A stretch of 64,000 nt of DNA from Henckelia pumila (taxonomy: Eukaryota; Streptophyta; Magnoliopsida; Lamiales; Gesneriaceae). Within the stretch, counting starts at the first letter, position 1. Each line of letters starts with the position of its first letter. The position numbers and the translations under genes were made by a program. The stretch spans positions 15,934,001 to 15,998,000 of the forward strand of contig NW_027331831.1 of NCBI RefSeq assembly GCF_033568475.1, given 5' to 3'. Of the stretch, positions 45,051 through 57,568 are shown piece by piece. Below the pieces are notes generated by a model. The model was not told the origin of the DNA and made no database searches. It worked only from the letters and a program-made list of their open reading frames with translations.

Positions 45051-47772
45051 TGTGGATACCTCGGGTGCTAATCTCAATTATTAAACACCTTCAATAATAA
45101 TGTGCACAAGTATACAAAATAATCACACAACTCAATTTTTTTTTTTTTTTTAAAACAAGGTGCCTCGCTCGAGCGACCTCTACATGCGCTCGAGCGAGAG
45201 CAGCTCTGGCAGAACACATGAACACAGAATTTGGAAACATGCTCAACATAAAAGTTGTATATCTCTGTCTTAGCTTTCCAATGCTGCCAACCTCACTTAA
45301 ATTGGAATTTTCAGTAAAAAGTTATGCTCAATATCCCTAAATGGGTCGGTGCAGAAATTTACAAAAGTTACCATAGACTACAACAAAGTTCAAAGTTACT
45401 AGCATGTTAAAAAGAGCTGTCCCATGCATTTCTGATGTGTACCAAACATTTAATCATCTCAAATAAATTTTAAGATGAGCTAAACACATGATTCAAGGTA
45501 GAACATAAAGCTCAAAGAATCAGAATCTTATACATGTTTGCAAAGTGCAATATAACAAGAATTTCAAGAATAGTTTCAAATCTTAACTAATCTAACATCT
45601 TCTAAACTTCTTCTAAACATGTATTTGACAGCAAAATCTACTTTTTAACCCGAGTCACCACATCTAATCTTTCAATCTCGAGCTATCCCTGTCAAGTCTG
45701 ACCAGCTCCTGCCCAATCTGATGCAATGTACACATACAAACAAAGCAACAGCCGGATAACTCCGGTGAGAAATACATCTCAGTATGAACAACATACATAT
45801 ACATCATTTAAGCATATTGAATCTATATGCCATAATAATCTTAAGTCACAAAACATGTAATAACATGTAAATCATAGAAGCATAATCGATTCTTAACGTC
45901 TTATAGCATATCTGTTCATTTATGGCCATATCATACCAATCATACAAACACATTCATATCTTGAATGACATATAATAACATGCTAGCATTTATAAACACA
46001 TATTCTAAACCATAGAAATCTCTAGGTTAATGCATAATTGCAATGCATGTTTCAAGGAATAGACTATCAAGTCTGATAACAATCAAATCTTGGTTCTTGG
46101 GATCCCGGGAAATAAATTTTTTACTAACCACCGACTCTCCCAATCGAGGTGGCGTCAAATATCTTAATTCCCCTGAATTTGGTGCAACTATAGTGAGTCA
46201 TCTAGCTCTGGAAGCGAATCTACAATCCATGCCACTCAACTATAGTTCTCCAAACGTCATTTCGCAATCTAGGCCAATATGCCCTCTATGCTTTTCAAGG
46301 TAGGGTTCAAGATGAATGCAACATAATCTTGATGCATTAAATCATACTAATACCAATAAACATCTTGAACACACAATTCAATAATCATTCATAGCAATAA
46401 TAGCAAGTAAATCACATAAGAGCACGTAAACAGATAAGTATGTGATTTTAGAAAACTCGATAATCAAAACGATCTCGAGTTGTTCTTCCCATATTAGTTA
46501 ATGTCTATTCATACCTTTCGATCTTAGTTGTGATATATTCAAACATGCTTGCATCAAATCTGATGGCAGATCTAAACTTTTATTCATTCCACGCTTGCTC
46601 GTCGAAGGTGATAGTTTATCGAATTCTTGATTCAACTTTGATTGTTCAAACGGCTTGAACTCGTCGATTCGACTTCGATAACTTCAATTCCCAACTGAAA
46701 TGAAGTTTACAATATGCTTAATATCATTCTCAAGTCTGATATTCATTGCTAAGGTCAATCTATAGTTGACATCGGATTACATTACGAACCGGCGGCGTAA
46801 CAGTTCGAAGTCGGTAATTCCGAAAGCGCAAACATTATTCATACCATCATTTCAACATTATATCATCACCAATTCTTCAATTAATATACGTGACCAACAG
46901 CTCACAAAAATCAGAATTCTGAAAATATTGCTAAAAATAGAAAACATGTTCAAACGACGATCTTTTCGCGATCCATCTTAGATATGATATCGTTGTATAT
47001 ACTAGAACACGTTTATACAATCAAATCTTAATTCTAACAATATCATAAAATTCAAACATAGTATAACTTCATAAAACTTACGTCAAAACAAAGCCTTCGA
47101 CGCCAGGATCGCAAAGATACAATCAATCGGAAATTCTACCGGGCGGATTAATTTTTACCGGAGTTTGAAAGGTTGAAAATGGACTTGGAACCCTTCTCCT
47201 CCTTCTCTCGGTTTTCTTAACTGAGTGGGCTGATATTTCTGATGAATTCCACACACTACACGTATATACATAGCAAGTTGCAAGGAAATTGCACTTTGGT
47301 CCCTAAACTTTGGCATAATTGTAAATCAGTCCCCGAACAAGCGATTTAATTCAATTTAAATCCTAAATAATTTAAGAATAGTAAATTTAATTTTAAACTC
47401 TAAATATTCTTAAATTAAATATTCTCGCATTAAAATTAAATACTTTCGGACCTTATCGCATTTTAGTCCTTGAACTTTTCAATATTTGCAAGGCGGTCCT
47501 TCTTCAATATTTTTCTTCAAATGAAATTATTCTTATTTCTAATCTCGGAATTTACATCTTAAATCCCATAAATATTAAATTCAAATATTTTATTCTTTTA
47601 ATTCAAGAATTTCGGATATTAAAATCTTACAATCCGAAAATCCTCAAATTAAATATTTTTGATCCGAAATTAACTGTCTAATTTCTTAAATGCTTCAAAT
47701 TAATATTTTCTCATATTCGGAATTTAAATCTCAAATTTCATAATTAATAACTTAATATTTTCGGGTCTTACA
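45051..47772 (-). repeat. Element D 5' LTR (2722 bp)
   Basis: Direct repeat of 38551-41274. Palindromes TCGCTCGAGCGA (45165-45176) and CGCTCGAGCG (45187-45196) are intact here. Confidence 0.9.
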
Positions 47773-47777
47773 TTAAG

Positions 47778-48221
47778 GCTTATAGAACTTGTGAAGTGAT
47801 ACAGTGAACTTTTGGTTATAGGCTTGGAACCTAGGTCCTACTAGACGCGAACTAGCTTAGAGGTACGTAAACATTGACTGAGATTGTCAGCGAGTATACA
47901 TGTTTATATGTTGCATTTACTTGACATTATTATGTGGCATGATGTATGTTTTACTTCTTTCTATATTCATATGTCATGTGTACATATACGTTGAGCCTAT
48001 ACCTTGTTATACCCTGATTATAGAGTCGCTCAGCTCTATACTTGTATATAGTCTATCACTTGGAGTACCGCGACGGCGGGGACATGTATGTCTGATTACT
48101 TCGGTGTACTAGACGAGTGTGTTGTACCCAGTGGTTGATCCCCGAGGTTGCAGCACTCATGTGGCACCTGTACTGAGCATGAATTATCAGATGACCCATT
48201 ACCAGTCATCACGATTGCATG

Positions 48222-48254
<33 letters not shown>

Positions 48255-48625
48255 CTCATTTTTATGTACTGGGCGTTAGTCGCTCACGTCCTAGTTCTTG
48301 GACACCCTATTCCATGGGGCAGGTCGCAGGATGGACGGAGCTGGGAGTTCGAGGCAGGACTGGGGAGCAGGATCCATCGGTGGATATTTTATACAGTAGG
48401 ATTCAATATACTTGTATAATAATGTTTTAGACTGTTTTATTTTAAGTATTTTTGATATTGTTGTATAACTACTTAAGTTTAAGTTTTGAATTACTGCTCT
48501 AAGTTGATATGTAAATTATGGGTTATGTTTCCGCACGTTTTACTCTGTTAAGTACTTATGCTTTAATTAAGATTAATGCATGCTATAGTTGCCAGTTAGT
48601 AGGTGATTCAATGCAGGGTCACTAC
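47778..48625 (+). repeat. Element C 5' LTR, remaining part
   Basis: Continues after element D and its TTAAG duplication (47773-47777). It contains a TA microsatellite (about 48226-48254) and a stretch GGACACCCTATTCCATGGGG near 48300 that also occurs, inverted, in element E's LTR. It ends GGGTCACTACA, directly before the primer site. Confidence 0.85.
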
Positions 48626-48730
48626 ATTTGTGGTACCAGAGCATGCATAGATTTTGGGATTAGTACTTGGGATTTAGTCTAGAGTAATTATTGCGTATTT
48701 GGGATTTTATTGTGCATATATTTTTCAGAT
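48626..48730 (+). promoter_or_regulatory. Element C primer binding site and short leader
   Basis: TGGTACCAGAGC at 48631-48642 differs from the initiator-Met tRNA complement by one base (C for T). The leader of about 100 bp ends at the gag ATG at 48731. Confidence 0.8.
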
Positions 48731-51700
48731 ATGGCTGAAAGAGGTGACAAGAGCCATGGTAGTGTTGGCCAGGAAGGAGGCCATCATCATCATCATCGCC
48801 ATCACCAAGAGGGTAGACATCGCTATTCTATTAATAAATTTCTTCAGGTAGGACCGAAACCTTTGATGGGAGGCGAGAATCCTGATGAGGCAAAGAAATG
48901 GATGACCAAGATCGAAAGTGATTTTCGAGATTTCGATTGTACTGAGGAGCAGAAGCTGGAAGTTCTTTATTTTGTTCTCGATGGACAAACACGCTTATGG
49001 TGGGACTCAAAGGCTGCTCAGACGCGTACTGAGAGAGGACGGGTGACTTGGGAGGATTTCCGTCAGCAGTTTCAGAGACTTTATTTTCCTCCAGCTGTCC
49101 GTCAGGCACGATCTATGGAGTTGCTTACGCTGAGGTAGGGATCCACGACTATTGATGAATATCAGCAACGATTCATTGATCTGCTACCTTACAGTCCTCA
49201 TATCAATGAAAGTGATGCGTCCAAGTATGATATCTTTATGCAAGGCCTCAATCAGGATATTTATTCACAGGTGGTTGTTTGTGATGATCCGACATCATAT
49301 GAGACTCTGGTTAATCGGTGCCGTCAAGTAGAGAACAGAAATAGACGGGCACAACTGATGATGTCAGAACAACCTAGTGGATTTCTTGGGCCTAGGGCTC
49401 AATCTGTTGTGCAATCAGGTACTACATCTTCTTATTCTACTACTTCGTCTGCTTATCGAGGCATGTTCCGATTTGGGAAGAAGAAGAAGAATGACCGTTG
49501 TAATCACTGTGGTGGGAAGCATCCTACTGCAGCCTGTCGGAAGGCATCTGGTGCTTGTTTTATTTTCGGGTCTGCGGAGGGATTGTCCTACTCATATGGG
49601 AGATGCTAGTGGATCGAGATCACAGGCTGGATCTTAGGCTTCTACTCATCCATGTCAACCGCCAGCACCACCTAGTTCTTCCAGTCTTCGCCCACGTACT
49701 CAGGGGTAGGTGTTTGCTCTTTCTTAGGATCAGGCTACGGAGGGAAGCGATCGCATATTGGCAGATAACTTTTTGTTATGTGGTATTCCTGTACTTGTTT
49801 TAATTGATACTAGAGCATCACATTCCTTTATTTCTAGCCGTTTTGTTAAGAGACATAGATTTCCTTATGTATCATTAGACCTGGATTTAGTTGTATCTAC
49901 TCCGCTGGAGCAGGAGGTAGTAATTAAGAGTCTAGTGATGGGTTGCCTTCTGGAGTTTGAGGGTCATGTGTTTTCTTCCAATATGATGATTCTAGCGATG
50001 ACATATTTTGATTGTATTTTGGAAATAGATATGCTGACTTTATATCACACTACTGTGGATTGTTATCATCATCTGATACAGTTTTATCCGGATGAGGGTG
50101 ATAGCTGGTAATTCTATGGTGAGGGAGCACGACCTCCGATGCCACTTGTATCGGCTCTGAAGGCATGTCATGTCTTAGAGTCAAGTGGGGAGGGCTACCT
50201 AATATATGCAGTTGATATGTCCACGAGTAGTCAGGGTATTGATCAGTTACCTGTGGTCGGTGAGTTTCATGATGTATTTCCTGACGAGATTTCTGGTTTT
50301 CCTTTGGTTCGAGAGGTTGAATTTGGTATTGATCTAATACCAAGAACAACACCTATATCCCGAGAACCTTATCGTCTGGATCCGTCAGAAATGAAGGAAT
50401 TGAAGGAGCAGTTGCAGGACTTTCTTGATAAGGGATATATACGTCCGAGTGTTTCTCCGTGGGGAGCACCTGTATTGTTCGTTAAGAAGAAGGATGGATC
50501 GATGCGGTTGTGTATTGACTACAGAAAGCTGAACCGTGTCACCATCAAGAATAAGTATCCTTTGCCACGAATTGATGATCTGTTCGATCAATTGCAGGGT
50601 AATTGTGCTTATTCCAAGATAGATATGAGATCAGGATATCACCAGATGTGGGTACGAGACTTAGATATTTCTATGACTGCTTTTAGGACCAGATACGGGC
50701 ATTATGAATTTCTGGTGATGCCATTCGGTTTGACGAATGCACCGGCAGTCTTTATGAAACTGATTAATCAAGTATTTAGAGAATATCTGGATAGATTTGT
50801 CATCGTATTCATTGATGATATTCTTGTCTATTCTCACGACAAGGATGAGCATGCACAACATCTGAGAATTGTTTTATAGACTTTACGGGAGAAGCAGCTG
50901 TATGCGAAGTTGATCAAGTGTGAGTTTTGAATTGATCGGGTAGTGTTTCTCGGCCATGTGATTTCTAGTGAAGGAATATCTGTGGATCCAAGAAAGATCG
51001 AGGCAGTGCTGAAATGGTCTTGTTAAAAGACGGTTGCTGAGATCCAAAGTTTCTTGGGTCTAACTGGTTATTATCGTCGGTTCATCGAGAATTTTGCACA
51101 GTTGGTCAGGCCTTTGACACAGCTTACACGAAAATATGTTGCCTTCACATGGTCCTTGGATTGTGAGGAATCATTTCACGAGCTGCGTAGACGTCTTACT
51201 ACTGCACCTATGCTAGTTCTTCCTTTTGGACCAGGAGGTTACATTGTTTATACTGATGCATCTGGTCAGGGGCTAGGATGTGTTTTGACACAGCGTGGAC
51301 ATGTTATTGTTTATGCTTATAGGCAGTTGAAGACGCATGAGATGAATTATCCAGTGCATGATCTCGAGTTAGCCTCCATTGTATTTGCACTCGAGATTTG
51401 GAGGCATTATCTATATGGCGAGAAGTTTGAGATATTTACGGATCACAAGAGTCTGAAATATTTATTCACTCAGGCAGAGTTGAATATGCGACAAAGACGT
51501 TGGATGTATTTAGTGAAAGATTATGACTGCGAGATTAAGTATCATCCAGGTTCTGCCAACCTTACTGTTGATGTCTTGATTCGGCAGGTGAGACTTTCTG
51601 CACTTCAGACTAGTGATTTATCTCATATGATTCAGAAATGCTGTTCACTGAGTTTCACACTCAAGCACAAGAAAGGAAGAGATGGAATTCGTTTGTATAC

Positions 51701-52746
51701 AGTCTTATCTGAGCCAAAATTGTACTCTCGGATCAGAGATGCTCAGATATCTGATGTTAAGACTCAGCGTTTGGCACATCTAACCAATGGAGTTAATACA
51801 TCTGGATTGTATTATCAGGCAGATGGTTTATTATGCTTATCGAATCGAGTGGTTGTACTTGATGATGCGGAGCTCAGGAATTATATTCTATCTCAAGCTC
51901 ACATGAGTCGACTGTCAGTTCATCCTGGAAGCATGAAAATGTATAAGGACTTGCGAACTAGATTTTGGTGGAAAGGGATGAAACAGAGTGTATATCAATT
52001 TGTTTCTCGATGTCTTGTTTGTCAACAGGTCAAGGCTGAACACTGACAACCAAGTGGTTTGTTGCAGAATCTTAAAATTCTCAAATGGAAGTGGGAGCAC
52101 GTGACTATGGATTTTGTCATCCACTTGCCTATGACTTCACGTCAGTGTGATGCTATCTGGGTCGTTGTTGACAATTTTACAAAATCAGCACACTTCATTC
52201 CTTATAACAGGGAGTATTCTTATAATCGCATGACATGCTTATACATCCAGGAGATAGTGCGATTGCATGGGGTTCCAGTGAGCATAGTCAGTGACAGAGA
52301 TCCGCGGTTTACCTCACGTTTTTGGGGTAGTTTGCAGCAGGCGTTGGGTACCACTTTGAGTTTGAGCATTTCATATCATCCGGAGACTAATGGTAAGTCG
52401 GAATGGATGATACGTATACTTGAGGATATGCTACGTGCTTCTACGATGGATTTCGATTTATCTTGGCAAGATCAGTTACCTTTGATTGAATTTGCCTACA
52501 ATAACAATTATCACAACAATATTGATATGACACCCTTCGAAGCTTTATATGGTCGACGATATCGTACTCCACTATTCTGGGATGAGGTGGGCGAATGACA
52601 GATGGAGGGTCCAGAGTTGGTACAGCAGATTGTAGACAAGGTAGATTTGATCAAGAGGAGAATCAAAGCTGCTCAAGATAGACAAGCCAGTTAAGCTAAT
52701 ATTCACCGCAGACCACTTCAATTCGAGCCTGGTAAATATGTATTTC
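48731..52746 (+). pseudogene. Element C gag-pol (Gypsy), multiple stops and a frameshift
   Basis: Gag starts at ATG 48731 (MAERGDKSHGS) with an unusual His-rich N-terminus (GGHHHHHRHHQEG). It has the retrotransposon gag core (EAKKWMTKIESDF, QTRLWWDSKA) and zinc knuckle CNHCGGKHPTAAC. A stop occurs at 49136-49138 and a frameshift at about 49580. Protease has LIDTRASHSFIS, where the DTGA motif reads DTRA. RT has [18 protein letters not shown] start, [35 protein letters not shown] and FIDDILVYS. RNase H has YTDASGQGLGCVL. Integrase has a zinc finger, TMDFVIHLP, VSDRDPRFTSRFW and YHPETNGKSEW. In-frame stops: 49635, 50109, 50877, 50928, 51024, 52044, 52596 and 52692. The gene is cut at 52746 by element E before any chromodomain. 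It is the most decayed polyprotein here. Confidence 0.92.
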
Positions 52747-53395
52747 TGTAGTGACCCTTACCGAGATCACCTACTAAACAGAACTTAGGCATGAAATTAA
52801 CTTAATCAAACAGTAAACCAGAAATAAGCTGCGGAAACAATAAACATTAATACAATCCCAAGGAAAGGAATCTGTAATTATCCAAATAGTTATACAACCA
52901 AATCGAACGTTGTATCAACCCAATACAATAAGAATAACCCTAGGCGAAGCTCCAGCTGGCCAACCACTGCCTAGCCCCTCTTGGATCCACCCGCCTCATC
53001 CAATCGCAAACCTGCCCCATGGAATAGGGTGTCCAGAAACACAGAGAACGAGACATGAGCATAAAATGCTCAGCATGAGAGTATGAGTATACATGAATGC
53101 AATTTTACTGTCTACTGACTAGAGGTCAAGAATCAGATAACAAAGACAGACCGGGCCTTGGTATGTAGCACGCTGTGCCGTCGCTTCAGGAGGTGGCTCA
53201 CATACCAAAATACTAGTGGATACGCCGGACCCAAATCGATGGAAGTCCAACCACTAACAGGATAGGGTAAAATCCTACTAACAGACTTCTCAAAAGAGAT
53301 CGCTCAAGATGCAAATGTATGCAGCATAAAATCATGTCATATAAATCATGCAGTCATATAATACATGCATAATCAGTCAAGATATCTCGAACAGT
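52747..53395 (-). repeat. Element E: minus-strand Gypsy LTR, first part
   Basis: It begins TGTAGTGACCC, the reverse complement of element C's LTR tip, and contains inverted CCCCATGGAATAGGGTGTCC at about 53014-53033, also shared with C. E is therefore a related but distinct Gypsy family member in opposite orientation. It is inserted in C's pol gene after 52742-52746 (ATTTC, presumed target site). It is interrupted at 53395 by element F and resumes after 63752. Confidence 0.8.
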
Positions 53396-54675
53396 TGGTA
53401 GCGCTTAATCGTGTCACGTCCAAATTACCCAACTCAAGCAGATAATCACTAAAAATGTAGTAGTGTGAGTAGGGATCGTTCCCACGAGAAAAGGAAAATT
53501 TAATGTGTCCTAAGTAAACAAAAGGGGATTTTGAGATTAACTACTAAAATTTTAAACAATTAAATATTCAAATTATCACCATCATGCAAGATTGAAAATT
53601 AAACTAGAGAAATCAATAAGAGACAAGACTTGGTATCAGTCGACTACACCCTTGATATTCATTCATTCAATCATCGATTCCCTAAAAATAATTAATCCTA
53701 TTAAATATTCGTCATTGAAAATCAAATTCATCTTTCACCTTAATTTTAGTTAATTAGAAAACAACATTCTAAATTAACCCTTACCAGTAAATTAACCCAG
53801 ATAACAGCAATCTAGATTTAAATCCACGGTAGTATTCAAACTAGTAAAACTGATGAACCTAGACAACACAAACACCAACGGTTGTATTTAGCCTAGTCAA
53901 TAATTGATCCTACAATTTAATAAATTCAACAGCAGAAAATATCAAACGTAGTTGCTTCGCAAATTAGTTCATTCAAACAATTACGGATTTGAATTCTAAT
54001 TTAGCTATAGCTTGCAAAACAAAATCCTAAGATGGCCAATCCTAAAATCTCGCATACAAACATGAAATAAAACAAATCAGTTATTGATACTTAACAAGAA
54101 TTAAACACTATGAATCGAATCTCATGAATAAAATATATCAAGGTTTCGTCTCCCTCAACCAAGTATAAAAGGTTTAGCTACAACGATTCATCACCAAATC
54201 AATAAAAATTCAAAAGAAAAGAAGAAAACTAAAGAGAAAATTGAAGAACAAAACCTAGCCTCCAAGAAAGATTCTCCAAAATCTGATAATAATCCTCAAA
54301 AACGGAATTAAGAGTCTAATAAAGCCTAGAGTCCAAAATAACAAAATTATAAAATTATTCCCGAACAGGCTAGCACGCTCGATCGCATTGAGTACGTCCG
54401 ATTGAGCGCGCAATAATATGCAATTCACTGCCTTGAAATTCCTCGGCCCACGCTCGATCGCCTCGAGTTCGTCCGCTCGAGCGCATGGAAAATGGCCAAT
54501 ATTCTGCCTTCATTTTCTTCAACTTGAAATCTCCTACACATTAAACCCGGGAGTATGTTATGAATGTAAATGCATGCAAAAGACAAAACTAAGATAAAAC
54601 ATGAACAAACCAATAAAATGTATGCAAACTAATAAAAAAATAACAACAAAATATGCAAACAAAACAAGACTATCA
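53396..54675 (-). repeat. Element F 3' LTR (1280 bp)
   Basis: Full-length LTR with two inverted-repeat modules (about 54375-54411 and 54451-54483). It retains the 306-bp block (about 53662-53967) lost from the other LTR, bounded here by two copies of TTCATTCAA. Confidence 0.93.
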
Positions 54676-55922
54676 AATACTCCCACACTTAATCCTTGCT
54701 CGCCCTCGAGCATGTTATGCAAAAACAAACTAAAACAAACAAACAAATACATAAGTAAGGATGATCATGCTTAAAATAGCCTCAGAGAACCCTTTTATTA
54801 AAAACAAGATCATAGCAACTCTCAATCATCAATGATATGCCTTCACTCGAATGCGAACGTGTGTGTGTGCCATGTTACCCCAGTTACATGCAACTTCAAA
54901 AGACAAGGTTTCAAGACTGTTCGCCGACCTAAAAACAATTCAGTGTAAGCTTCACAATCAAGAACTCTCCTCTCAACAATCCATCAACAAAACACAACTC
55001 TCTCAAGCTAACTAAGCACTACTTTGCGATTTCTTTTGCAGTCCCAATAATTACCCGCATACTTAGCTATGAAATAGTGAATAGGATTTCAAACACATTT
55101 CAAGCCCGGATGGAACTGATGCCTTACTAATTTATTTTTTTCAAGGCTAAACCCCATTTTATTTTTTTCCGCAGACTTAGCCACAAACAAGATGAGTAGG
55201 ATTTCAAACATCTTGCTTGCAACCCGGATGGAGTTGATTACTTCATAAACAGGCTATAAAAGCTGATTTTTTTCTTTTCCTACTTCTAAAAATACCCAAG
55301 AGAGTAAATTCTAAATCAACAGGATCATCAAGACTTAAGAACCATCAAGTTCCACAAAAACCTATTGTTGTGCAATGGTCCAACAGACATCCACAATATC
55401 TAATACATCGCTACACTTCACCGGTTAAACATGCGTGCTTAAGAATATTCAACAATCAACCTACGGTTTCTCAAATCCAATCAAGAGTAAAAATTTTCAA
55501 AAATTCATTTTTCAACTACCTCGTCATAGGCTAACAATTTCATCCTCAACTCATGCATTTGGACAACACAAAATACAACAACAACATCATGCAAAAACAA
55601 CACAAGAAAATGCAAAACAAACAAAGGAAACAAAATGCATGTAATGCAAACCCCCCCCCCCCCCCCCATACACACACACACACACACTTAAACTAAGCAT
55701 TGTCCCCAATGCATCCCAACACAAAACACAACTAAACAACATAAACACAAAGCTATGCGAAAAAGGAAAAACAAAACTCCCCTTGGTTCATTGGTCGGCG
55801 TCGTCTTCCTCTTCATGCTCAGAAGGAAGGACAGGATCGGCGCCGGGAAAGTCGGAAGGCTGTGGAAATGGGGTAGCTGGTGGTAGCATGGTGGGGTCGA
55901 TCCCTAGCCGCTCTTAAATGCC
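54676..55922 (-). other. Element F 3' non-coding region
   Basis: On the minus strand a purine-rich AAGTGTGGGAGTATT directly abuts the 3' LTR and probably serves as polypurine tract. A poly-C run followed by (CA)n at about 55650-55687 is low complexity. Repeated phrases near 55080-55110 and 55180-55230 (ACTTAGC.., ..CCCGGATGGA) form a degenerate direct repeat. No coding frame is supported. Confidence 0.55.
55650..55687. repeat. poly-C / (CA)n simple repeat
   Basis: A run of about 19 C residues is followed by about eight CA units. Confidence 0.9.
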
Positions 55923-56914
55923 TCAACAAATATAGTCCAAGGCCTGAAAATTCGAGGCCACCGCTGCATTGAAAGCATTCTGATATTGGGCTTGATTGGC
56001 CAACGCTCGAACCGTGACAGTAGTGGTTCGACGAGGAAGCGGAAGAGGGCGGAAGGGATCGGGGACCGACACGAATTGATCATCCACCGTGAATTGGCTC
56101 ATCCGATAAGCACGCTTGGCATTGATAGTCGCACCATCAATAGGGCGCATGGGTGGCAGCCATTCCTCGTCGGGACGATGAGGCACACCGGCACACAAGC
56201 ATAGCTGCATAATGATCATCGGAAAGAAGAGACCCGATGTCCGTGTAGTGATGGAGTGCCGCATCTGTGTGTGAATCACGCGCCCCACATTCACCGGTAT
56301 CTGAAGATCAAGAGCATAAAGTAGGACGGCCCTTTCAACATGGACTTCACTTGTGTGTGAAATAGGCATGAGGCGGCGGGCTGCAAAAATATACCAGGTT
56401 GCTGGATCCATCAACAGATATTTCTCCTTGAAGCACTTGAAAGTAACTGGATCGTGCCAAGCGGCCCCTGCCATGCAAAGTTGCTGAATGACCTCGTGCA
56501 AATCTGGAGCGAATGCTATGCTCTGGTACAGACTATCATCGACGTCGGGCGTCTCCAAAAGGCTATTTAAATCCTTGGGTGCATAGGAGACCAAGATGCC
56601 TCAAACGAATGCCTTATTGTCAGTACGCTCCGCGGCATTAGCGTAGAATTCCCTCACAATAGGAACAATAGCCGGGGTCGGTTGTTGAGAAAATGGTCCC
56701 CATCCACGATTCAAGAGTTGGGTAGCCACAGTGCTGTCGTAGGGCTGTATATCAAAACCCCTTTCAGTGATAGGGGAGCGATGGGTCTTCGCATAATCGT
56801 ACCATTATCGAGCCGCTTGGTTGACGAATCGGCCGGAAAGGTTGGGCGAATTGTGGTATCTCTGGTTCCTTGGCGAGAAGATTCGCCATGCTCTCGAGTG
56901 CGTTTTGGGCCCAT
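55923..56914 (-). pseudogene. Element F env-like ORF (putative plant transposon protein), broken
   Basis: Lies between integrase and the 3' LTR. The start is taken as ATG 56914 (MGPKRTREHGESSRQ, basic and polar). A frameshift lies near 56770 and an in-frame TGA at 56601-56603. The main open part (56594-55923) carries VSYAPKDLNSLLETPD, ALDLQIPVNVGRVIHTQM and GLFFPMIIMQLCLCAGVP. Just upstream in the same frame is IVREFYANAAER. The arrangement EFYAN, then RG.L..P..LNS....PDVD, resembles element A's env-like ORF, although A is Copia and F is Gypsy. No signal peptide or clear membrane anchor is visible. Function unknown. Confidence 0.75.
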
Positions 56915-57568
56915 AATGGTGTAAGAAGAGCAAGAAACTTGACCGAATCAATTTATCGAACACTTGGCGAGCACTAAGAATTCCGGCGTTTCTGAGCAAA
57001 TTTGGGTGCTTGAGAAGTAGAGAAGAGAGGAAGGATGATGATTGCACTCCCTGGAATGATGCCTGCAATGGATGAAGAGAAATTGGTGAAGATTTGGAAA
57101 ATTTGAATTTTTGGGGGTTAGGGTTCTAATGTAACCAAGAGGGGAAAAGAGAAAGTGAAGGGAGAAGGGGAGAAAAAAAGTTAAGTAAACGGGCACAGGG
57201 GAGCGCGCTCGATTGTATTGAGTTCGCCGCGATCAAGCGCGCCTCGTAAATAAGGGCAAAGAACTGGGGTAAAAACATTCGCTTGATCGCGTGAATTCAA
57301 TGCGATAGAGCGAGCCCTTTAAAAATTACGGACAGAGAACAGGGGGAAAACGTGCGCTCGATCGCGTGAACTCAATGCGATCGAGCACATAAAACTAAAA
57401 AAAAAGATTTATTTTTGAAATTTTTCAAGATTCCGAAAAAAACAAAATAAAGCAAAAATAAACCAAAACAATAAAAGCAAGTAAAAACAAAAGGGAAAGA
57501 AACACTGGGTTGCCTCCCAGTCAGCGCTAAATTTACAGTCAGTCTATAGCTCGACTGCATGCCGCGAT
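56915..57568 (-). other. Element F spacer between pol and env-like ORF, with three inverted-repeat modules
   Basis: Three copies of a GCGCTCGATCGC-type inverted repeat lie at 57203-57242, 57279-57315 and 57353-57389, the same family as the pairs in each LTR. Their position just upstream of the env-like ORF would suit a promoter or regulatory role (inference). Frames at 56948-57196 and 57372-57560 have no recognisable domain. Confidence 0.6.

Larger units (their letters stand above)
38551..47772 (-). mobile_element. Element D: LARD-like LTR retrotransposon without coding capacity (9222 bp)
   Basis: Two LTRs (38551-41274, 2724 bp; 45051-47772, 2722 bp) are flanked by perfect TTAAG (38546-38550 and 47773-47777). 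They begin TGTGG and end TTACA on the plus strand. A minus-strand primer site TGGTATCAAAGC (45045 leftward, five bases from the LTR) and a minus-strand polypurine tract (AGAGGGGAGGAAT, about 41275-41288) set the orientation. The 3.8 kb interior has no supported coding frame. Long LTRs, a long non-coding interior and intact cis signals match the LARD class of non-autonomous elements. In a sampled 120-bp stretch the LTRs differ at three sites. Confidence 0.88.
37937..52746 (+). mobile_element. Element C: Gypsy (Del/Tekay-like) LTR retrotransposon, interrupted by D and truncated by E
   Basis: The 5' LTR begins near 37937 (TGTTAAGATAATA; a second TG candidate is 37953) and ends ..GGGTCACTACA at 48625, with element D inserted at 38550. 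A primer site TGGTACCAGAGC at 48631-48642 is followed by gag-pol with order PR-RT-RH-INT, the Gypsy arrangement. RNase H and integrase motifs (FTDHKSLKYLF, NMRQRRW) fit the Del/Tekay chromoviruses. At 52746 the coding sequence stops inside the expected region downstream of integrase because element E is inserted. The 3' LTR and target duplication are not in the window. Confidence 0.88.

Noticed and set aside
48119..48430. Plus-strand open frames in the LTR of element C
   Set aside because: They cross a TA microsatellite and U3/R sequence and have no homology. LTR sequence, not a gene.
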